A stretch of 64,000 nt of DNA from Nocardioides sp. JQ2195 (GCF_012272695.1 NZ_CP050902.1:3224001-3288000), one strand, 5' to 3'; positions 8,645-18,389 are shown, numbered from the stretch's first letter. Notes: a model not told the origin generated them from the letters alone. Translations and numbers: made by a program.

Positions 8645-9159
8645 AGCTCATCTGCCTCGACCTCGTGCAGGCTCACGCCCACGCCGAGCTCGGCGGCCAC
8701 TCCCCTGAGGTCCTCGCGCAGCACCTCGGCGTCGACATCCACCGGCAGGTCGAGCTCGGCGACCAGCACATAGAGGTCCCCTGCCAGCCGCGTGGTCAGG
8801 TCGGTGACGTTGCCACCCACCGCGGCAACGCGACCCACGACCGACGAGACGATGCCGGGACGGTCTCCGCCGTGCACGCTGAGCACCCAGGAGCTGCCCT
8901 GGGTGAAGGTGGCCTGCTGCTGGGGCAGCTCGCGCACGGAGACGGTGAGGTCACCGGCTGCGGTCAGCGGCGCCAGGGCGGCCTCCACCGCGTCGGTGTC
9001 GGCGTCGCCGTCACTGATCAGGGTCATCGCGAAGTGGCCGCGGAGCAGGGTCATCGAGGAGTCCTCGAGGTTCAGCCCGAGGTCACCGAGGATCCCGGTG
9101 GCTTCGGCGATGATGCCGGGGCGGTCGTGGCCGAGGACGGTGATGGCGTGGAGAGTCAC
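8641..9159 (-). CDS. ACT-domain protein (GcvR-like amino-acid-binding regulator)
   Basis: A 172-residue protein built of two tandem ACT domains. The first (about 1-75) opens with TLHAITVLGHDRPGIIAEAT and the second (about 88-165) with SWVLSVHGGDRPGIVSSVVG. The DRPGI loop in both is the ligand-binding turn of ACT domains. Duplicated ACT proteins of this size are annotated as glycine-cleavage repressor GcvR-like regulators, but no DNA-binding domain is present and no gcv genes are nearby, so the target is unknown. A GTG start at 9159 is preferred because longer starts would run through the hairpin at 9213-9255 that ends the upstream gene. Confidence 0.75.
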   Translation of the reverse strand: MTLHAITVLGHDRPGIIAEATGILGDLGLNLEDSSMTLLRGHFAMTLISDGDADTDAVEAALAPLTAAGDLTVSVRELPQQQATFTQGSSWVLSVHGGDRPGIVSSVVGRVAAVGGNVTDLTTRLAGDLYVLVAELDLPVDVDAEVLREDLRGVAAELGVGVSLHEVEADEL

Positions 9160-9212
9160 GCCGGAGATTGTGCCAGCACCGCCGCAGCGAGGCGGGCCAT
9201 GGTCGGGGCGCC

Positions 9213-9255
9213 GTGTGTGGTTCTCCCGGCGTCTGACGCCGGAAGAACCACACAC
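9213..9255 (-). terminator. 19-bp hairpin ending the uracil-DNA glycosylase gene
   Basis: Bases 9213-9231 pair with 9237-9255 (18 of 19 positions) around a 5-base loop. It starts 18 bp after the stop of the glycosylase gene on the minus strand and precedes the ACT-domain gene start at 9159, so it probably separates those transcription units. Confidence 0.8.
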
Positions 9256-9272
9256 AGGAGCGAGTGGCCGGG

Positions 9273-10103
9273 TCAGGCGGAACCGGCCAGCACCGCCGCG
9301 CGGCCCAGGACCGCGTCGGTCATCTCCTCGGTCAGCTTGCCGGTGAAGGTGTTCTGCTGGCTGGGGTGGAAGCAACCCAGCAGGGTCACCCCGTCGCCGA
9401 TCACGGCCTCGGCGCCGTGGCCGAACTTCGGCTTGGGCCTGGGGACGGCGAAGCCGGCCGCTCGGAACGAGCGCAGCGCCGCGTCCCAGCCATAGCTGCC
9501 CAGGGCGACCACGACGCGGACCGACGGGGCGACCAGCGCGATCTCGCGCTCGATCCACGGCGAGCAGGTGTCGCGCTCCTCGGTGGTCGGCCGGTTCTGC
9601 GGTGGCGCGCAACGCACGGTGGCGACCATCCTCGTGTTGATCAGCTGCAGCCCGTCGCCGGCATGCTCGGAGGTCGGCTGGTTGGCGAGGCCGACCCGGT
9701 GCAGGGCGGCGAAGAGCCAGTCACCTGACCGGTCGCCGGTGAAGATGCGGCCGGTGCGGTTGCCGCCGTTGGCCGCCGGTGCCAGCCCAACGACCAGGAC
9801 GCCGGGCTCCGGGTCGCCCCAACCGGCGATCGGCCGGCCCCAGTAGGGCTGGCCGGCGAAGCTGGCCCGCTTGTCGCGAGCCACGTCCTCGCGCCAGGTG
9901 ACCAGGCGGGGGCAGGCACCGCACACCGAGACCCGGGCATCCAGCTCGGCCAGGTCGACCTCGCCGGCGAGACGTCGTACGTCGTGCGCGTCGAGCGCCA
10001 CCGGGGTGCCGCCCACTGCCGGGTCGTCCGGCCAGCCGGTGCCCGGAGGCACGGGCGAGGGGAACGGTTGCCCGGTCAGCGGGTGCGGCAGCAGCTCGGC
10101 CAT
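9273..10103 (-). CDS. Family 5 uracil-DNA glycosylase (UDGb type)
   Basis: A protein of about 276 residues that excises uracil (and, in this family, often other deaminated bases) from DNA in base-excision repair. Motif 1 is GLAPAANGGNRTGRIFTGD (from residue 106), characteristic of family 5. The closing motif HPSQQNTFTG (His246) fits the family's intercalation loop. Four Cys (61, 64, 165, 180) are placed as expected for the 4Fe-4S cluster of this family. The ATG at 10103 lies 8 bp after the stop of the upstream gene. A longer start is possible but would overlap that gene and add a Pro/Ala-rich stretch not typical of the family. Confidence 0.9.
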   Translation of the reverse strand: MAELLPHPLTGQPFPSPVPPGTGWPDDPAVGGTPVALDAHDVRRLAGEVDLAELDARVSVCGACPRLVTWREDVARDKRASFAGQPYWGRPIAGWGDPEPGVLVVGLAPAANGGNRTGRIFTGDRSGDWLFAALHRVGLANQPTSEHAGDGLQLINTRMVATVRCAPPQNRPTTEERDTCSPWIEREIALVAPSVRVVVALGSYGWDAALRSFRAAGFAVPRPKPKFGHGAEAVIGDGVTLLGCFHPSQQNTFTGKLTEEMTDAVLGRAAVLAGSA

Positions 10104-10110
10104 GGGTGGC

Positions 10111-10407
10111 TCAGGAGCCGGTGCCGTTCGAGCCGGCGTCGGTGGCCGCGTGGGCACCGCCCTGGCTGCTGCTCCCGAACGGGGCCTTCTCGGCCACGGT
10201 CGCGGCCACGTCGGAGGCCTTGTGTTTCACGGCGTCGGCGACGACGGGGGCCTTCTCCCCGGCCTTGGCCACCCCGGCCTGGACGGGCGGGCTCTGGCGC
10301 ACCTTGCTGGCGGTGCGGGCGATCTGCTCGTAGCGTTCCCGACCGGCCTTGGCGCCGAGCACGTAGCCGACGCCGATCAGGGCCGCGATCTTCAACAGCT
10401 TGAACAT
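10111..10407 (-). CDS. Small YtxH-like membrane-associated protein
   Basis: A 98-residue protein with one N-terminal hydrophobic segment (MFKLLKIAALIGVGYVLGAK) immediately followed by a basic, charged, Ala/Val-rich tail predicted to be helical. The GYVLGAKAGRERYEQI pattern recurs in actinobacterial YtxH-like proteins, which have no known biochemical function. The ATG at 10407 has AAAGG 8 bases upstream and GGAGG slightly further. The gene lies 8 bp ahead of the uracil-DNA glycosylase and 48 bp after the Ppx gene. The low-complexity Ser/Gly/Ala C-terminus is probably disordered. Confidence 0.7.
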   Translation of the reverse strand: MFKLLKIAALIGVGYVLGAKAGRERYEQIARTASKVRQSPPVQAGVAKAGEKAPVVADAVKHKASDVAATVAEKAPFGSSSQGGAHAATDAGSNGTGS

Positions 10408-10454
10408 TCGTGGTGCCTTTCCTCCGAGTCGGATGTCACCACGAGCGTATCCCG

Positions 10455-11375
10455 TCAGGCCATCGACCAGGCGATGCCGTCGAGGATGTCCGCCTCGGAG
10501 GCGACCAGCTCGTCGACGGCCGTTCGCCGCAGCACCCGGTCGAGGATCAGCGCCCCGGCACCGATGACGTCCGCACGCCCCGGTTCCATGTAGGGCAGCG
10601 CCAGCCGCTCCTCGACGGTCATCGCCAGGAGCCGCTCGGTCATCGTGTGCACCGCCTCTCGCGACAGCACGGACTGGTCGATCCGGTCCCGGTCGTAGGC
10701 CGGCAGGTCGAGCACCCCGGCCGCGACGGTGAGGATCGTGCCCGCGACCCCGACGACCGTGGCGGCATCGCCTGCAGGCACCGGGCACTCGTCGAGGTGG
10801 GCGTCGATGTCGCGGGTGGCCGCAGCGATCTCGTCGGGCGTCGGTGGGTCGGAGTGCAGGTGGCGCTCGTGCATGCGGACGGAGCCGATGTCCATGCTGT
10901 GTGCGGCCTCCGGGCTCGTGGAGCCCAGGATCAGCTCGGTCGAGCCGCCGCCGATGTCGACGACCAGGACGGGTTTGTTCGGCTCGTCACGCAGGTTGCG
11001 GACCGCGCCGTCGAAGGCCAGCCCCGCCTCCTCGTGCCCGGCGACCACCTCGGGCTCGATGCCCAGTCGCTCGCGGACGCCGGCCACGAAGACCTCGGCG
11101 TTCGACGCGTCCCGGCTCGCGGACGTCGCGCAGAAGCGGATCTGCTCCACGTCGTGCTCGCGGATCAGCGCGGCGTACTCGTCGACGGCGGCGAAGGTGC
11201 GCGCGAGGGCCTCGTCGGCCAGACGCCCCGTGCGGTCGACGTCCTGGCCGAGCCGCACCATCCGGGTCTCGCGCACCAGCACGTCAGGCAGCCGCGCGAT
11301 CATCAGCTTGATGGTGTTGGTGCCGCAGTCGATCGCGGCCACCGTCTTCGTGGGCTCCACGCCGGTGTTGGTCAC
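10455..11375 (-). CDS. Ppx/GppA-family exopolyphosphatase
   Basis: A 306-residue protein of the ASKHA/actin-like fold. The first phosphate loop is seen as AAIDCGTNTIKLMIA near the N-terminus. The second is LVVDIGGGSTELILG in the middle, and a VGVAGT motif follows. These mark the Ppx/GppA family that hydrolyses inorganic polyphosphate or pppGpp. The length matches the short actinobacterial form (Ppx1/Ppx2 of mycobacteria, about 310-345 residues), which lacks the C-terminal HD domain of E. coli Ppx. The GTG at 11375 gives a normal N-terminus just before the fold; starting further upstream would run into the repeat array at 11391-11505. It sits next to the DUF501 and ftsB-like genes, as in mycobacteria. 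Confidence 0.85.
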   Translation of the reverse strand: MTNTGVEPTKTVAAIDCGTNTIKLMIARLPDVLVRETRMVRLGQDVDRTGRLADEALARTFAAVDEYAALIREHDVEQIRFCATSASRDASNAEVFVAGVRERLGIEPEVVAGHEEAGLAFDGAVRNLRDEPNKPVLVVDIGGGSTELILGSTSPEAAHSMDIGSVRMHERHLHSDPPTPDEIAAATRDIDAHLDECPVPAGDAATVVGVAGTILTVAAGVLDLPAYDRDRIDQSVLSREAVHTMTERLLAMTVEERLALPYMEPGRADVIGAGALILDRVLRRTAVDELVASEADILDGIAWSMA

Positions 11376-11390
11376 GGCGTCATCGTAGAT

Positions 11391-11505
11391 CGCCGAGTCG
11401 GCACGTGTTGACGCCTGCGAGCGCCGAGTCGGCACGTGTTGACGCTCCCGAGCGCCGAGTCGGCACGTGTTGACGCCTGCGAGCGCCGAGTCGGCACGTG
11501 TTGAC
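11391..11505. repeat. 31-bp tandem repeat array, 3.7 copies, with CACGTG core
   Basis: Units at 11391, 11422, 11453 and 11484 share GAGTCGGCACGTGTTGAC. They differ only in the last bases (gcctgcgag or gctcccgag), and the last copy is truncated. Each unit centres on the palindrome CACGTG with partly symmetric flanks (GTC..GAC). The array fills the gap between the DUF501 stop and the Ppx start. There are no unique spacers, so it is not a CRISPR. It could be a repetitive extragenic element or a multi-site operator. Confidence 0.85.
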
Positions 11506-11508
11506 AGG

Positions 11509-12027
11509 TCAGTCGGGCGCGGGGCCCGACTCGATGACGCACGGACCCAACTTCCACCACTCGCCGAGCAGCTCGAGCACCTCGTCGCCGAAGGGGTTCA
11601 CCCCCGGCCCCTGGGCCAGCGACTGGCCGGCCATCACGTGCAGGCACTTGACCCGCGTCGGCATGCCGCCGGCCGAGATGCCCTCGATCTCGGGAACGTC
11701 GTGCCCGCTGGCCGCGCCGATCTCGGCACGTGCGGCGAGGTAGGCCTCGTGTGCGGCGGCGTACTGCGCAGCGAGCTCGGGGTCCTCGGCGAGGCGGCGC
11801 TCCATGTCGCGCATCAGGCCGGAGTTCTCCAGGGTGCCGATCCTCGAGGCCGCCCGGGGACAGGTCAGGTAGTAGGTCGTGGGGAACGGCGTCCCGTTGT
11901 CGAGCCGCGGCTCGGTGGTCGCGACGTCGGGGTTCCCGCAGGGGCACCGGTGACCGATCTCGTGGATCGAGCGGGGCTCGCGTCCCAGCTGGGCGGCGAT
12001 GGCGGCGGTGTCAGAAGGCTCAGTCAT
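11509..12027 (-). CDS. DUF501 family protein
   Basis: A 172-residue protein of the DUF501 family, conserved in actinobacteria beside the ftsB-like and ppx genes. Visible features are a Cys-rich N-terminal motif (HRCPCGNPDV), TYYLTCPRAASRIGTLE, and a C-terminal region with CLHVMAGQSLAQGPGVNPFG, all typical of the family. The paired Cys and His suggest a metal site, but the function is unknown. The ATG at 12027 overlaps the end of the ftsB-like gene by 8 bp, so the genes are probably translated together. Confidence 0.85.
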   Translation of the reverse strand: MTEPSDTAAIAAQLGREPRSIHEIGHRCPCGNPDVATTEPRLDNGTPFPTTYYLTCPRAASRIGTLENSGLMRDMERRLAEDPELAAQYAAAHEAYLAARAEIGAASGHDVPEIEGISAGGMPTRVKCLHVMAGQSLAQGPGVNPFGDEVLELLGEWWKLGPCVIESGPAPD

Positions 12028-12616
12028 CAGATTTCGGAGGGGTGATCTTGTCGACCGGCTGGTCGGGCTTGTCACGGTTGGGGAAGCCGGCGGCCTCCAT
12101 GGAGTCCCAGGCGGTGCTCCACCAGGCGTCGGGCTTCTCCTCGGGCAGGTCGCTCATGTCGGTCAGCTGGTCGGGTGAGTCGAGGGGGTCGCCGTTCTCG
12201 TCGATCACCATGTAGCCGGTCTCCCCCGGCATGATGTAGCCGAAGCGGGCGCGGGCCTGGTCCTTGACGTAGGCCTCGTCGTGCCACCGCCGCTTCTCCC
12301 GCTCGAGGTGGTCGATCTGGCGGTCGGTCTCGGAGATCTGCGACTCCAGGTCGGAGATGTGCGCCTGCTGCTGCAGGTAGGCGCGCATCGACGAGGCGAA
12401 CGAGACCATCAGCACGGCCAGGACCAGGACCAGGATCGCCGCCCGTCCGGTGAGCCGCGGCCGCTCCCGAGGGCGCCGCGGCGCCGGACGGCTCGACGGC
12501 CGGGATGCGGCAGCGGAGGCGCCGACCGCCCCGGCACGCGGCCGGGCGCCCCGGGGGCCGCTGGGCCTCCGGGTGCCACGGGGGCCGCTGCCCCGGGTCG
12601 GTCGACGATCAGCCAT
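12020..12616 (-). CDS. FtsB/DivIC-like septum formation initiator
   Basis: A 198-residue bitopic membrane protein. The cytoplasmic N-terminus (1-55) is Arg/Pro/Ser-rich. A single transmembrane segment (about 57-76, ILVLVLAVLMVSFASSM) is followed by a short coiled coil (about 80-115, HISDLESQISETDRQIDHLE) and the family's RARFGYIMPGETGYMVID motif. This is the FtsB/DivIC architecture, a divisome scaffold that with FtsL and FtsQ controls septal peptidoglycan synthesis. It lies 8 bp after enolase, the gene order known from mycobacteria (Rv1023-Rv1024). Confidence 0.9.
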   Translation of the reverse strand: MADRRPTRGSGPRGTRRPSGPRGARPRAGAVGASAAASRPSSRPAPRRPRERPRLTGRAAILVLVLAVLMVSFASSMRAYLQQQAHISDLESQISETDRQIDHLEREKRRWHDEAYVKDQARARFGYIMPGETGYMVIDENGDPLDSPDQLTDMSDLPEEKPDAWWSTAWDSMEAAGFPNRDKPDQPVDKITPPKSDD

Positions 12617-12624
12617 GGCTCGGA

Positions 12625-14225
<1,601 letters not shown>

Positions 14226-15485
14226 ATGCGTCTCTTCTCGGGCACCGTCGTCACGGCAGTCCTGTCCCTCTCGGTGGCCCTCATGGGCCTCACACCCGCC
14301 TCCGCCAATGACGGCGTACCGAGCGACTCGGCCACCCAGGTCCAGGCGGACGCCACTCCCCAGCCCGAGGGGAGTGACGAGCCGGCACCGACCCCTGAGC
14401 CAGCGCCAACGTCCACGGACGCGCCGACGCCCGCGCCAGCAGAGTCCGAGCAGTCCGCAGAGTCCGAGCCGCCTGGGGAGTCCGAGCAGCCCGCGACCAA
14501 GAGCAGTCCCGGGGTGGCAGCGTCTGCTTCGACGGTCGACGAGATCGTGAAGCCGACCAACGGGAGCACGGTGCCTGCCGGTCCCTTGTCCTACTCCTTC
14601 GTGGCGGGTGGCTCGGGTGACTACTGGCTCTCGCTGGAGTGCGACTACACCTGGGACAGCACGTGGGTGACCGCTTCCTACGCAGGGCAGACGCTCACCG
14701 GCACCCTCGACTCCGTCGACGCGGGCGAGGAGTGCACCCTCATGCTCGAGAACGAGCAGACCTACGACACGGAGTCGGTCTCCTTCACGGTTGCTCGCAC
14801 CTACCCGGCGCCCCAGATCCGCAACCTGCGCGCGGCGCCGAGCACGTTCTACCCCCGTGTCCGTGACGGCTACAAGGACCGCACGCGCATCAAGTTCAGC
14901 AGCCGTCTCGACTCGGCCGTCAAGATCAGGATCGTCCGCAAGTCCACCGGCCGCACGGTGCGCACCATCTCGAAGCGCGCCCGCCGCTCGTACGACTGGT
15001 ACCAGGGCCGCTCCGTTGCCTGGGACGGTCGCAGCAACGCCGGACGCACCGTGAAGACCGGGCGCTACACCGCCGTCGTGACGTCGACCCTGGGTGGTCG
15101 ATCGGTCACCGACCGCGTCGCGCTGTGGGTGGACACCGGGTTCCGAACCCTTCACGTCACCAAGACCAAGGACGGTTGGTATGACTCACGCGACCGGACG
15201 TCCGGCAACTGCCACACCTCGGAGTACTACCCCCGCGGCAACCACCTCGACTGCTGGGGCGGTGCGTTCGCGGAGGCCGCTTACACCTTCCACGTGCCCG
15301 ACGGTGCCAAGCACGTCCGCTTCGAGGTCCGTGGCGAGAACCTGTGCTGTGACAACGGGAGGTTGATCCGCGAGGGCAGCTGGGTGGGATCGAACAGCTA
15401 CCGTGTGCGGGTCCGCGTCACCTACTGGCGTGCGTACGTCGTCAAGCGGGTCCGACTGAAGTACGACGTCCGCGTCCGCATCTGA
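14226..15485 (+). CDS. Secreted protein with FlgD-like Ig domain
   Basis: A 419-residue exported protein. A signal peptide (1-27, ending PASA|N) leads into a Pro/Glu/Ser/Thr-rich linker (about 28-100). An Ig-like region follows with paired Cys (LECDYTW...GEECTL). Then comes a FlgD-type module (about 190-300) with SVAWDGRSNAGRTVKTGRYT, the pattern of FlgD_ig domains seen in many actinobacterial surface proteins. The Cys- and Arg-rich C-terminal part (about 305-419) is of unknown type. No enzyme motif is visible. It is an isolated plus-strand gene inserted between eno and the met transporter and is bracketed by two copies of the same palindromic repeat, which suggests an acquired or mobile unit. 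Confidence 0.8.
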   Translation: MRLFSGTVVTAVLSLSVALMGLTPASANDGVPSDSATQVQADATPQPEGSDEPAPTPEPAPTSTDAPTPAPAESEQSAESEPPGESEQPATKSSPGVAASASTVDEIVKPTNGSTVPAGPLSYSFVAGGSGDYWLSLECDYTWDSTWVTASYAGQTLTGTLDSVDAGEECTLMLENEQTYDTESVSFTVARTYPAPQIRNLRAAPSTFYPRVRDGYKDRTRIKFSSRLDSAVKIRIVRKSTGRTVRTISKRARRSYDWYQGRSVAWDGRSNAGRTVKTGRYTAVVTSTLGGRSVTDRVALWVDTGFRTLHVTKTKDGWYDSRDRTSGNCHTSEYYPRGNHLDCWGGAFAEAAYTFHVPDGAKHVRFEVRGENLCCDNGRLIREGSWVGSNSYRVRVRVTYWRAYVVKRVRLKYDVRVRI

Positions 15486-15496
15486 CCGCCACCACC

Positions 15497-15565
15497 CCCG
15501 ATACTCCCTAACGTCACGCACCCGCAGCGGCTGCTTTCGCATGCCGCACGTTAGGGAGTATCGGG
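15497..15565. repeat. Palindromic repeat element, copy 2
   Basis: A perfect 18-bp inverted repeat (15497-15514 with 15548-15565, CCCGATACTCCCTAACGT) flanks a 33-base centre nearly identical to copy 1. It begins 12 bp after the stop of the secreted-protein gene, so transcribed RNA could also act as a terminator hairpin. Intact arms here and a decayed right arm in copy 1 indicate independent ageing of the two copies. Confidence 0.9.
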
Positions 15566-15698
15566 AAGTCGGTGAGGAAACGCACACGCCGAAAACCTGA
15601 GATCGGGGAATGACGGTCCGCGGTGTGAACTTAAGGTCACGTCACCACCCGCAGACCCTCGTCCGCCACCCACGCGGACGACACCGAGAGGACACCCG

Positions 15699-16622
15699 AT
15701 GTCGACCCCCGAAGCGCCCCTGATCGAGGCCCCGAAGAAGAGCCCCGTCCTGCTGATCGTGGGCGGACTCGTCACCCTGGCCCTCGTCGTCGGCCTGGTC
15801 TACTTCGTCTTCCTGCGTGACGGCGAGGAGAACAAGACCGTCACCATCGGGGTCGTCGACTCCAGCGAGGCCTACTGGCAGACCTACGTCGACGAGGCCG
15901 AGGAGGAGGGCATCGACGTCGAGCTGGTCAACTTCACCGAGTACACCCAGCCCAACCCGGCGCTGACCAACCAGGACATCGACCTCAACGTCTTCCAGCA
16001 CATCGTCTACCTGGCCGACTACAACGTCGCCAACGACGAGGACCTGACCCCGATCGGCTCCACCGCGATCTATCCGCTGGCGCTCTACTCGAAGACGTAC
16101 GACGACGTCGAGGCGATCCCCGCCGGCGAGACCGTCGCCGTGCCGAACGACCCGAGCAACCAGGCGCGTGGCCTGCTGGTGCTGCAGTCGGCCGGGCTGA
16201 TCAAGCTCAAGTCCGGTGGCTCGATCTTCTCCGACCTCTCGGACGTCGACGAGGCCGCCTCCAAGGTGAAGGTGAAGGCCCTGAGTGCCGAGCTGACCGT
16301 CACCTCGCTGGAGGACCTGGCCGCTGCCATCGTCAACAACGACTTCGTCGCCGACGCCGACCTCGACCCCGAGGACGCCATCGCCCACGACGATCCGTCC
16401 GACCCGAACGCGCTGCCCTACGTCAACGTCTTCGTCGCCCGTGCGGACGACGCCGACAACGCGACCTACCAGAAGCTCGTCGAGATCTTCCAGTCGAGCG
16501 ACGAGGTCCAGGAGCAGCTGATCGAGGCCTCCGCCGGCACCGGCATCGCCGTCGACACCCCGGTCAAGGACCTCGAGACCTCGCTGGAGAAGGTCGAAGC
16601 CGACACCCGGGCCCAGAAGTAG
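15699..16622 (+). CDS. metQ: MetQ/NlpA-family substrate-binding protein, membrane-anchored
   Basis: A 307-residue solute-binding protein of the NlpA/MetQ family, the receptor of D/L-methionine ABC importers. The core shows VTIGVVDSSEAYWQTYVDEA, then VELVNFTEYTQPNPAL and DIDLNVFQHIVYLADYN, then the typical IPAGETVAVPNDPSNQARGL. Instead of a lipobox Cys the N-terminus has a transmembrane anchor (about 18-40, VLLIVGGLVTLALVVGLVYF). The ATG is preceded by GAGAGG. metN begins 3 bp after the stop, so the three met genes form one operon. I see no SAM riboswitch in the 130-bp leader, only a small GTCCGC/GCGGAC hairpin at 15661-15679. Transported substrate is inferred from the family. Confidence 0.85.
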   Translation: MSTPEAPLIEAPKKSPVLLIVGGLVTLALVVGLVYFVFLRDGEENKTVTIGVVDSSEAYWQTYVDEAEEEGIDVELVNFTEYTQPNPALTNQDIDLNVFQHIVYLADYNVANDEDLTPIGSTAIYPLALYSKTYDDVEAIPAGETVAVPNDPSNQARGLLVLQSAGLIKLKSGGSIFSDLSDVDEAASKVKVKALSAELTVTSLEDLAAAIVNNDFVADADLDPEDAIAHDDPSDPNALPYVNVFVARADDADNATYQKLVEIFQSSDEVQEQLIEASAGTGIAVDTPVKDLETSLEKVEADTRAQK

Positions 16623-16625
16623 CCG

Positions 16626-17654
16626 ATGGCCCTCATCGAGATCCGCGCCGTGTCCCGGGAGTTCCCGGGACGCGGCCGGTCTGCGCCACCGGTCCACGCG
16701 CTCGACGGTGTCGACCTCGACATCGAGTCCGGCGAGATCGTCGGGATCGTGGGCTACTCCGGCGCCGGCAAGTCGACGCTGCTGCGGCTGATCAATGCCC
16801 TCGACCAGCCGACCTCGGGCTCCGTCGTCGTCGACGGCCACGAGGTCAGCTCCTTGCGCGAGAAGCAGCTGCTGCCGGTGCGCGCCGAGATCGGGATGAT
16901 CTTCCAGCAGTTCAACCTGCTCTCCAGCCGCACGGTGTGGGGCAACGTCGCCTATCCCCTGCAGGTGGCCGGCGTTCCCAAGGCGGAGCACCAGCGGCGC
17001 ATCTCGGACCTGCTCCACTTCGTGGGCCTGGCCGACAAGGCGCATGCCTACCCCAACGAGCTGTCCGGTGGGCAGAAGCAGCGCGTCGGCATCGCCCGCG
17101 CCCTGGCCACCAACCCGAAGATCCTGCTGGCCGACGAGCCGACCAGTGCACTCGACCCACAGACCACAGACGAGGTGCTGGCCCTGCTGCGCCGGGTCAA
17201 CGAGGAGTTCGGCATCACCATCGTGCTGATCACCCACGAGATGGAGGTGGTCCGCACTCTCGCCCAGCGGGTGGCGGTGATGGAGAAGGGCAAGATCGTC
17301 GAGCAGGGCCCCGTCTTCGACCTCTTCGCCGACCCGCAGCACCCCGCGACCAAGCGGTTCGTCAGCACACTGGTGGAGCAGGGTCCCCCGGAGCACACAC
17401 GGGAACGGCTGCGCCAGCGCCACGAGGGCCGATTCGTGACCCTGTCGCTGCGCGACGAGTCGGTGACTCCCTCCGACGTGTTCGCCCAGTTCATCGAGCG
17501 AGGGGTGCGCTTCGAGCTGATCCACGGCGGCGTCGAGGACGTCAACGGCCGCACGTTCGGCCACCTGACCCTGGCGCTCACCGGTGACGAGGCCCGGGTG
17601 GACGAGGCGGTCGCCGCCGTGTCCGCCATGGTCGAGACGACGGAGGTGCCCTGA
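16626..17654 (+). CDS. metN: Methionine ABC transporter ATP-binding protein MetN
   Basis: A 342-residue ABC ATPase. Walker A is GYSGAGKST (residues 43-51), the Q-loop lies in IGMIFQQFNLLSSRTV, the signature is LSGGQKQR (from 146) and Walker B is ILLADEPTSALD. A His switch lies in LITHEMEVV. The C-terminal 100 residues form a NIL/ACT-like regulatory domain (RFVTLSLRD onward), which in MetN binds methionine and inhibits transport when the amino acid is plentiful. This distinguishes MetN from other importers. It lies between metQ and metI with a 1-bp overlap to metI. Confidence 0.95.
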   Translation: MALIEIRAVSREFPGRGRSAPPVHALDGVDLDIESGEIVGIVGYSGAGKSTLLRLINALDQPTSGSVVVDGHEVSSLREKQLLPVRAEIGMIFQQFNLLSSRTVWGNVAYPLQVAGVPKAEHQRRISDLLHFVGLADKAHAYPNELSGGQKQRVGIARALATNPKILLADEPTSALDPQTTDEVLALLRRVNEEFGITIVLITHEMEVVRTLAQRVAVMEKGKIVEQGPVFDLFADPQHPATKRFVSTLVEQGPPEHTRERLRQRHEGRFVTLSLRDESVTPSDVFAQFIERGVRFELIHGGVEDVNGRTFGHLTLALTGDEARVDEAVAAVSAMVETTEVP

Positions 17655-18313
17655 TGGAACGCCTCGCAGAGCTCCAGGACCTGTTCTGGCAGGCCACCGG
17701 CGAGACGCTCTACATCGTCTTCGCCGTGCTCATCATCGGTGGCCTCGGTGGCCTGCTCCTCGGGATCCTGCTCTACGTGACCCGGGCCGGGGGCATCAAG
17801 CCGAACCGTCCGGTCGCCTTCGTCGGCAACATCGTGGTCAACATCTTCCGACCGATCCCGTTCATCATCTTCATCGCAGCCGCCCAACCACTGGCGCGTG
17901 CGATCACCGGGACCGGCATCGGCAACAAGCCAGTGATCTTCGTGATGGCGCTGGCCGCCACGTTCGGCATCAGCCGGATCGTCGAGCAGAACCTGCTCAC
18001 CGTCGATCCCGGCGTGCTCGAGGCGGCCCGGGCGATGGGCGCGAGTCGCACCCGCATCGTGTTCACCGTGCTGCTTCCCGAGGCCCTCGGCCCGCTGATC
18101 CTCGGCTACACGTTTGCCCTGGTCGCGCTCGTCGACATGTCCGCGGTCGCCGGCGTGGTCGGCGGCGGTGGTCTCGGAAATTTCGCGATCGTCTACGGCT
18201 ATCGCCAGTTCGACACCGTGGTCACCTGGGCCGCGGTGCTGATGATCATCCTGATCGTGCAGCTCGCCCAGTTCCTCGGCAACGCCCTGGCCCGCAAGGT
18301 CATGCGCCGCTGA
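17654..18313 (+). CDS. metI: Methionine ABC transporter permease MetI
   Basis: A 219-residue permease with about five transmembrane segments. The conserved EAA loop that docks on MetN reads EAARAMGASRTRIVFTVLLP (residues about 120-140). NIFRPIPFIIFI and the Gly-rich VAGVVGGGGLGNFAI complete the family pattern. The ATG overlaps the metN stop codon. The operon ends here, and a palindrome at 18362-18389 follows. Confidence 0.93.
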   Translation: MERLAELQDLFWQATGETLYIVFAVLIIGGLGGLLLGILLYVTRAGGIKPNRPVAFVGNIVVNIFRPIPFIIFIAAAQPLARAITGTGIGNKPVIFVMALAATFGISRIVEQNLLTVDPGVLEAARAMGASRTRIVFTVLLPEALGPLILGYTFALVALVDMSAVAGVVGGGGLGNFAIVYGYRQFDTVVTWAAVLMIILIVQLAQFLGNALARKVMRR

Positions 18314-18361
18314 CCCGAGGCCGGGTTCGGCGCTCTCACAGCAGAACCGTCCGCGGACTGC

Positions 18362-18389
18362 CCGCGGTGGACCAATTGGTCCATCGCGG
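18362..18389. terminator. 28-bp palindrome between convergent metI and mazG
   Basis: A perfect 16-bp palindrome TGGACCAATTGGTCCA (18368-18383) extends to CCGCG...CGCGG with one G-U pair on each side. It lies 49 bp after metI and 200 bp after mazG on the other strand. It can fold from either strand and may be a bidirectional terminator, but a dimeric-repressor operator is equally compatible with a perfect palindrome. Confidence 0.5.

Noticed and set aside
11391..11505. CRISPR array
   Set aside because: Units are contiguous 31-bp repeats without unique spacers and there are no cas genes.
15566..15698. SAM riboswitch before metQ
   Set aside because: No conserved core of a SAM riboswitch class is visible, only a short hairpin near the ribosome binding site.
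15642..17564. 640-codon minus-strand frame
   Set aside because: Lies opposite metQ and metN, whose motifs are intact; Leu/Asp/Gly/Val-biased shadow.
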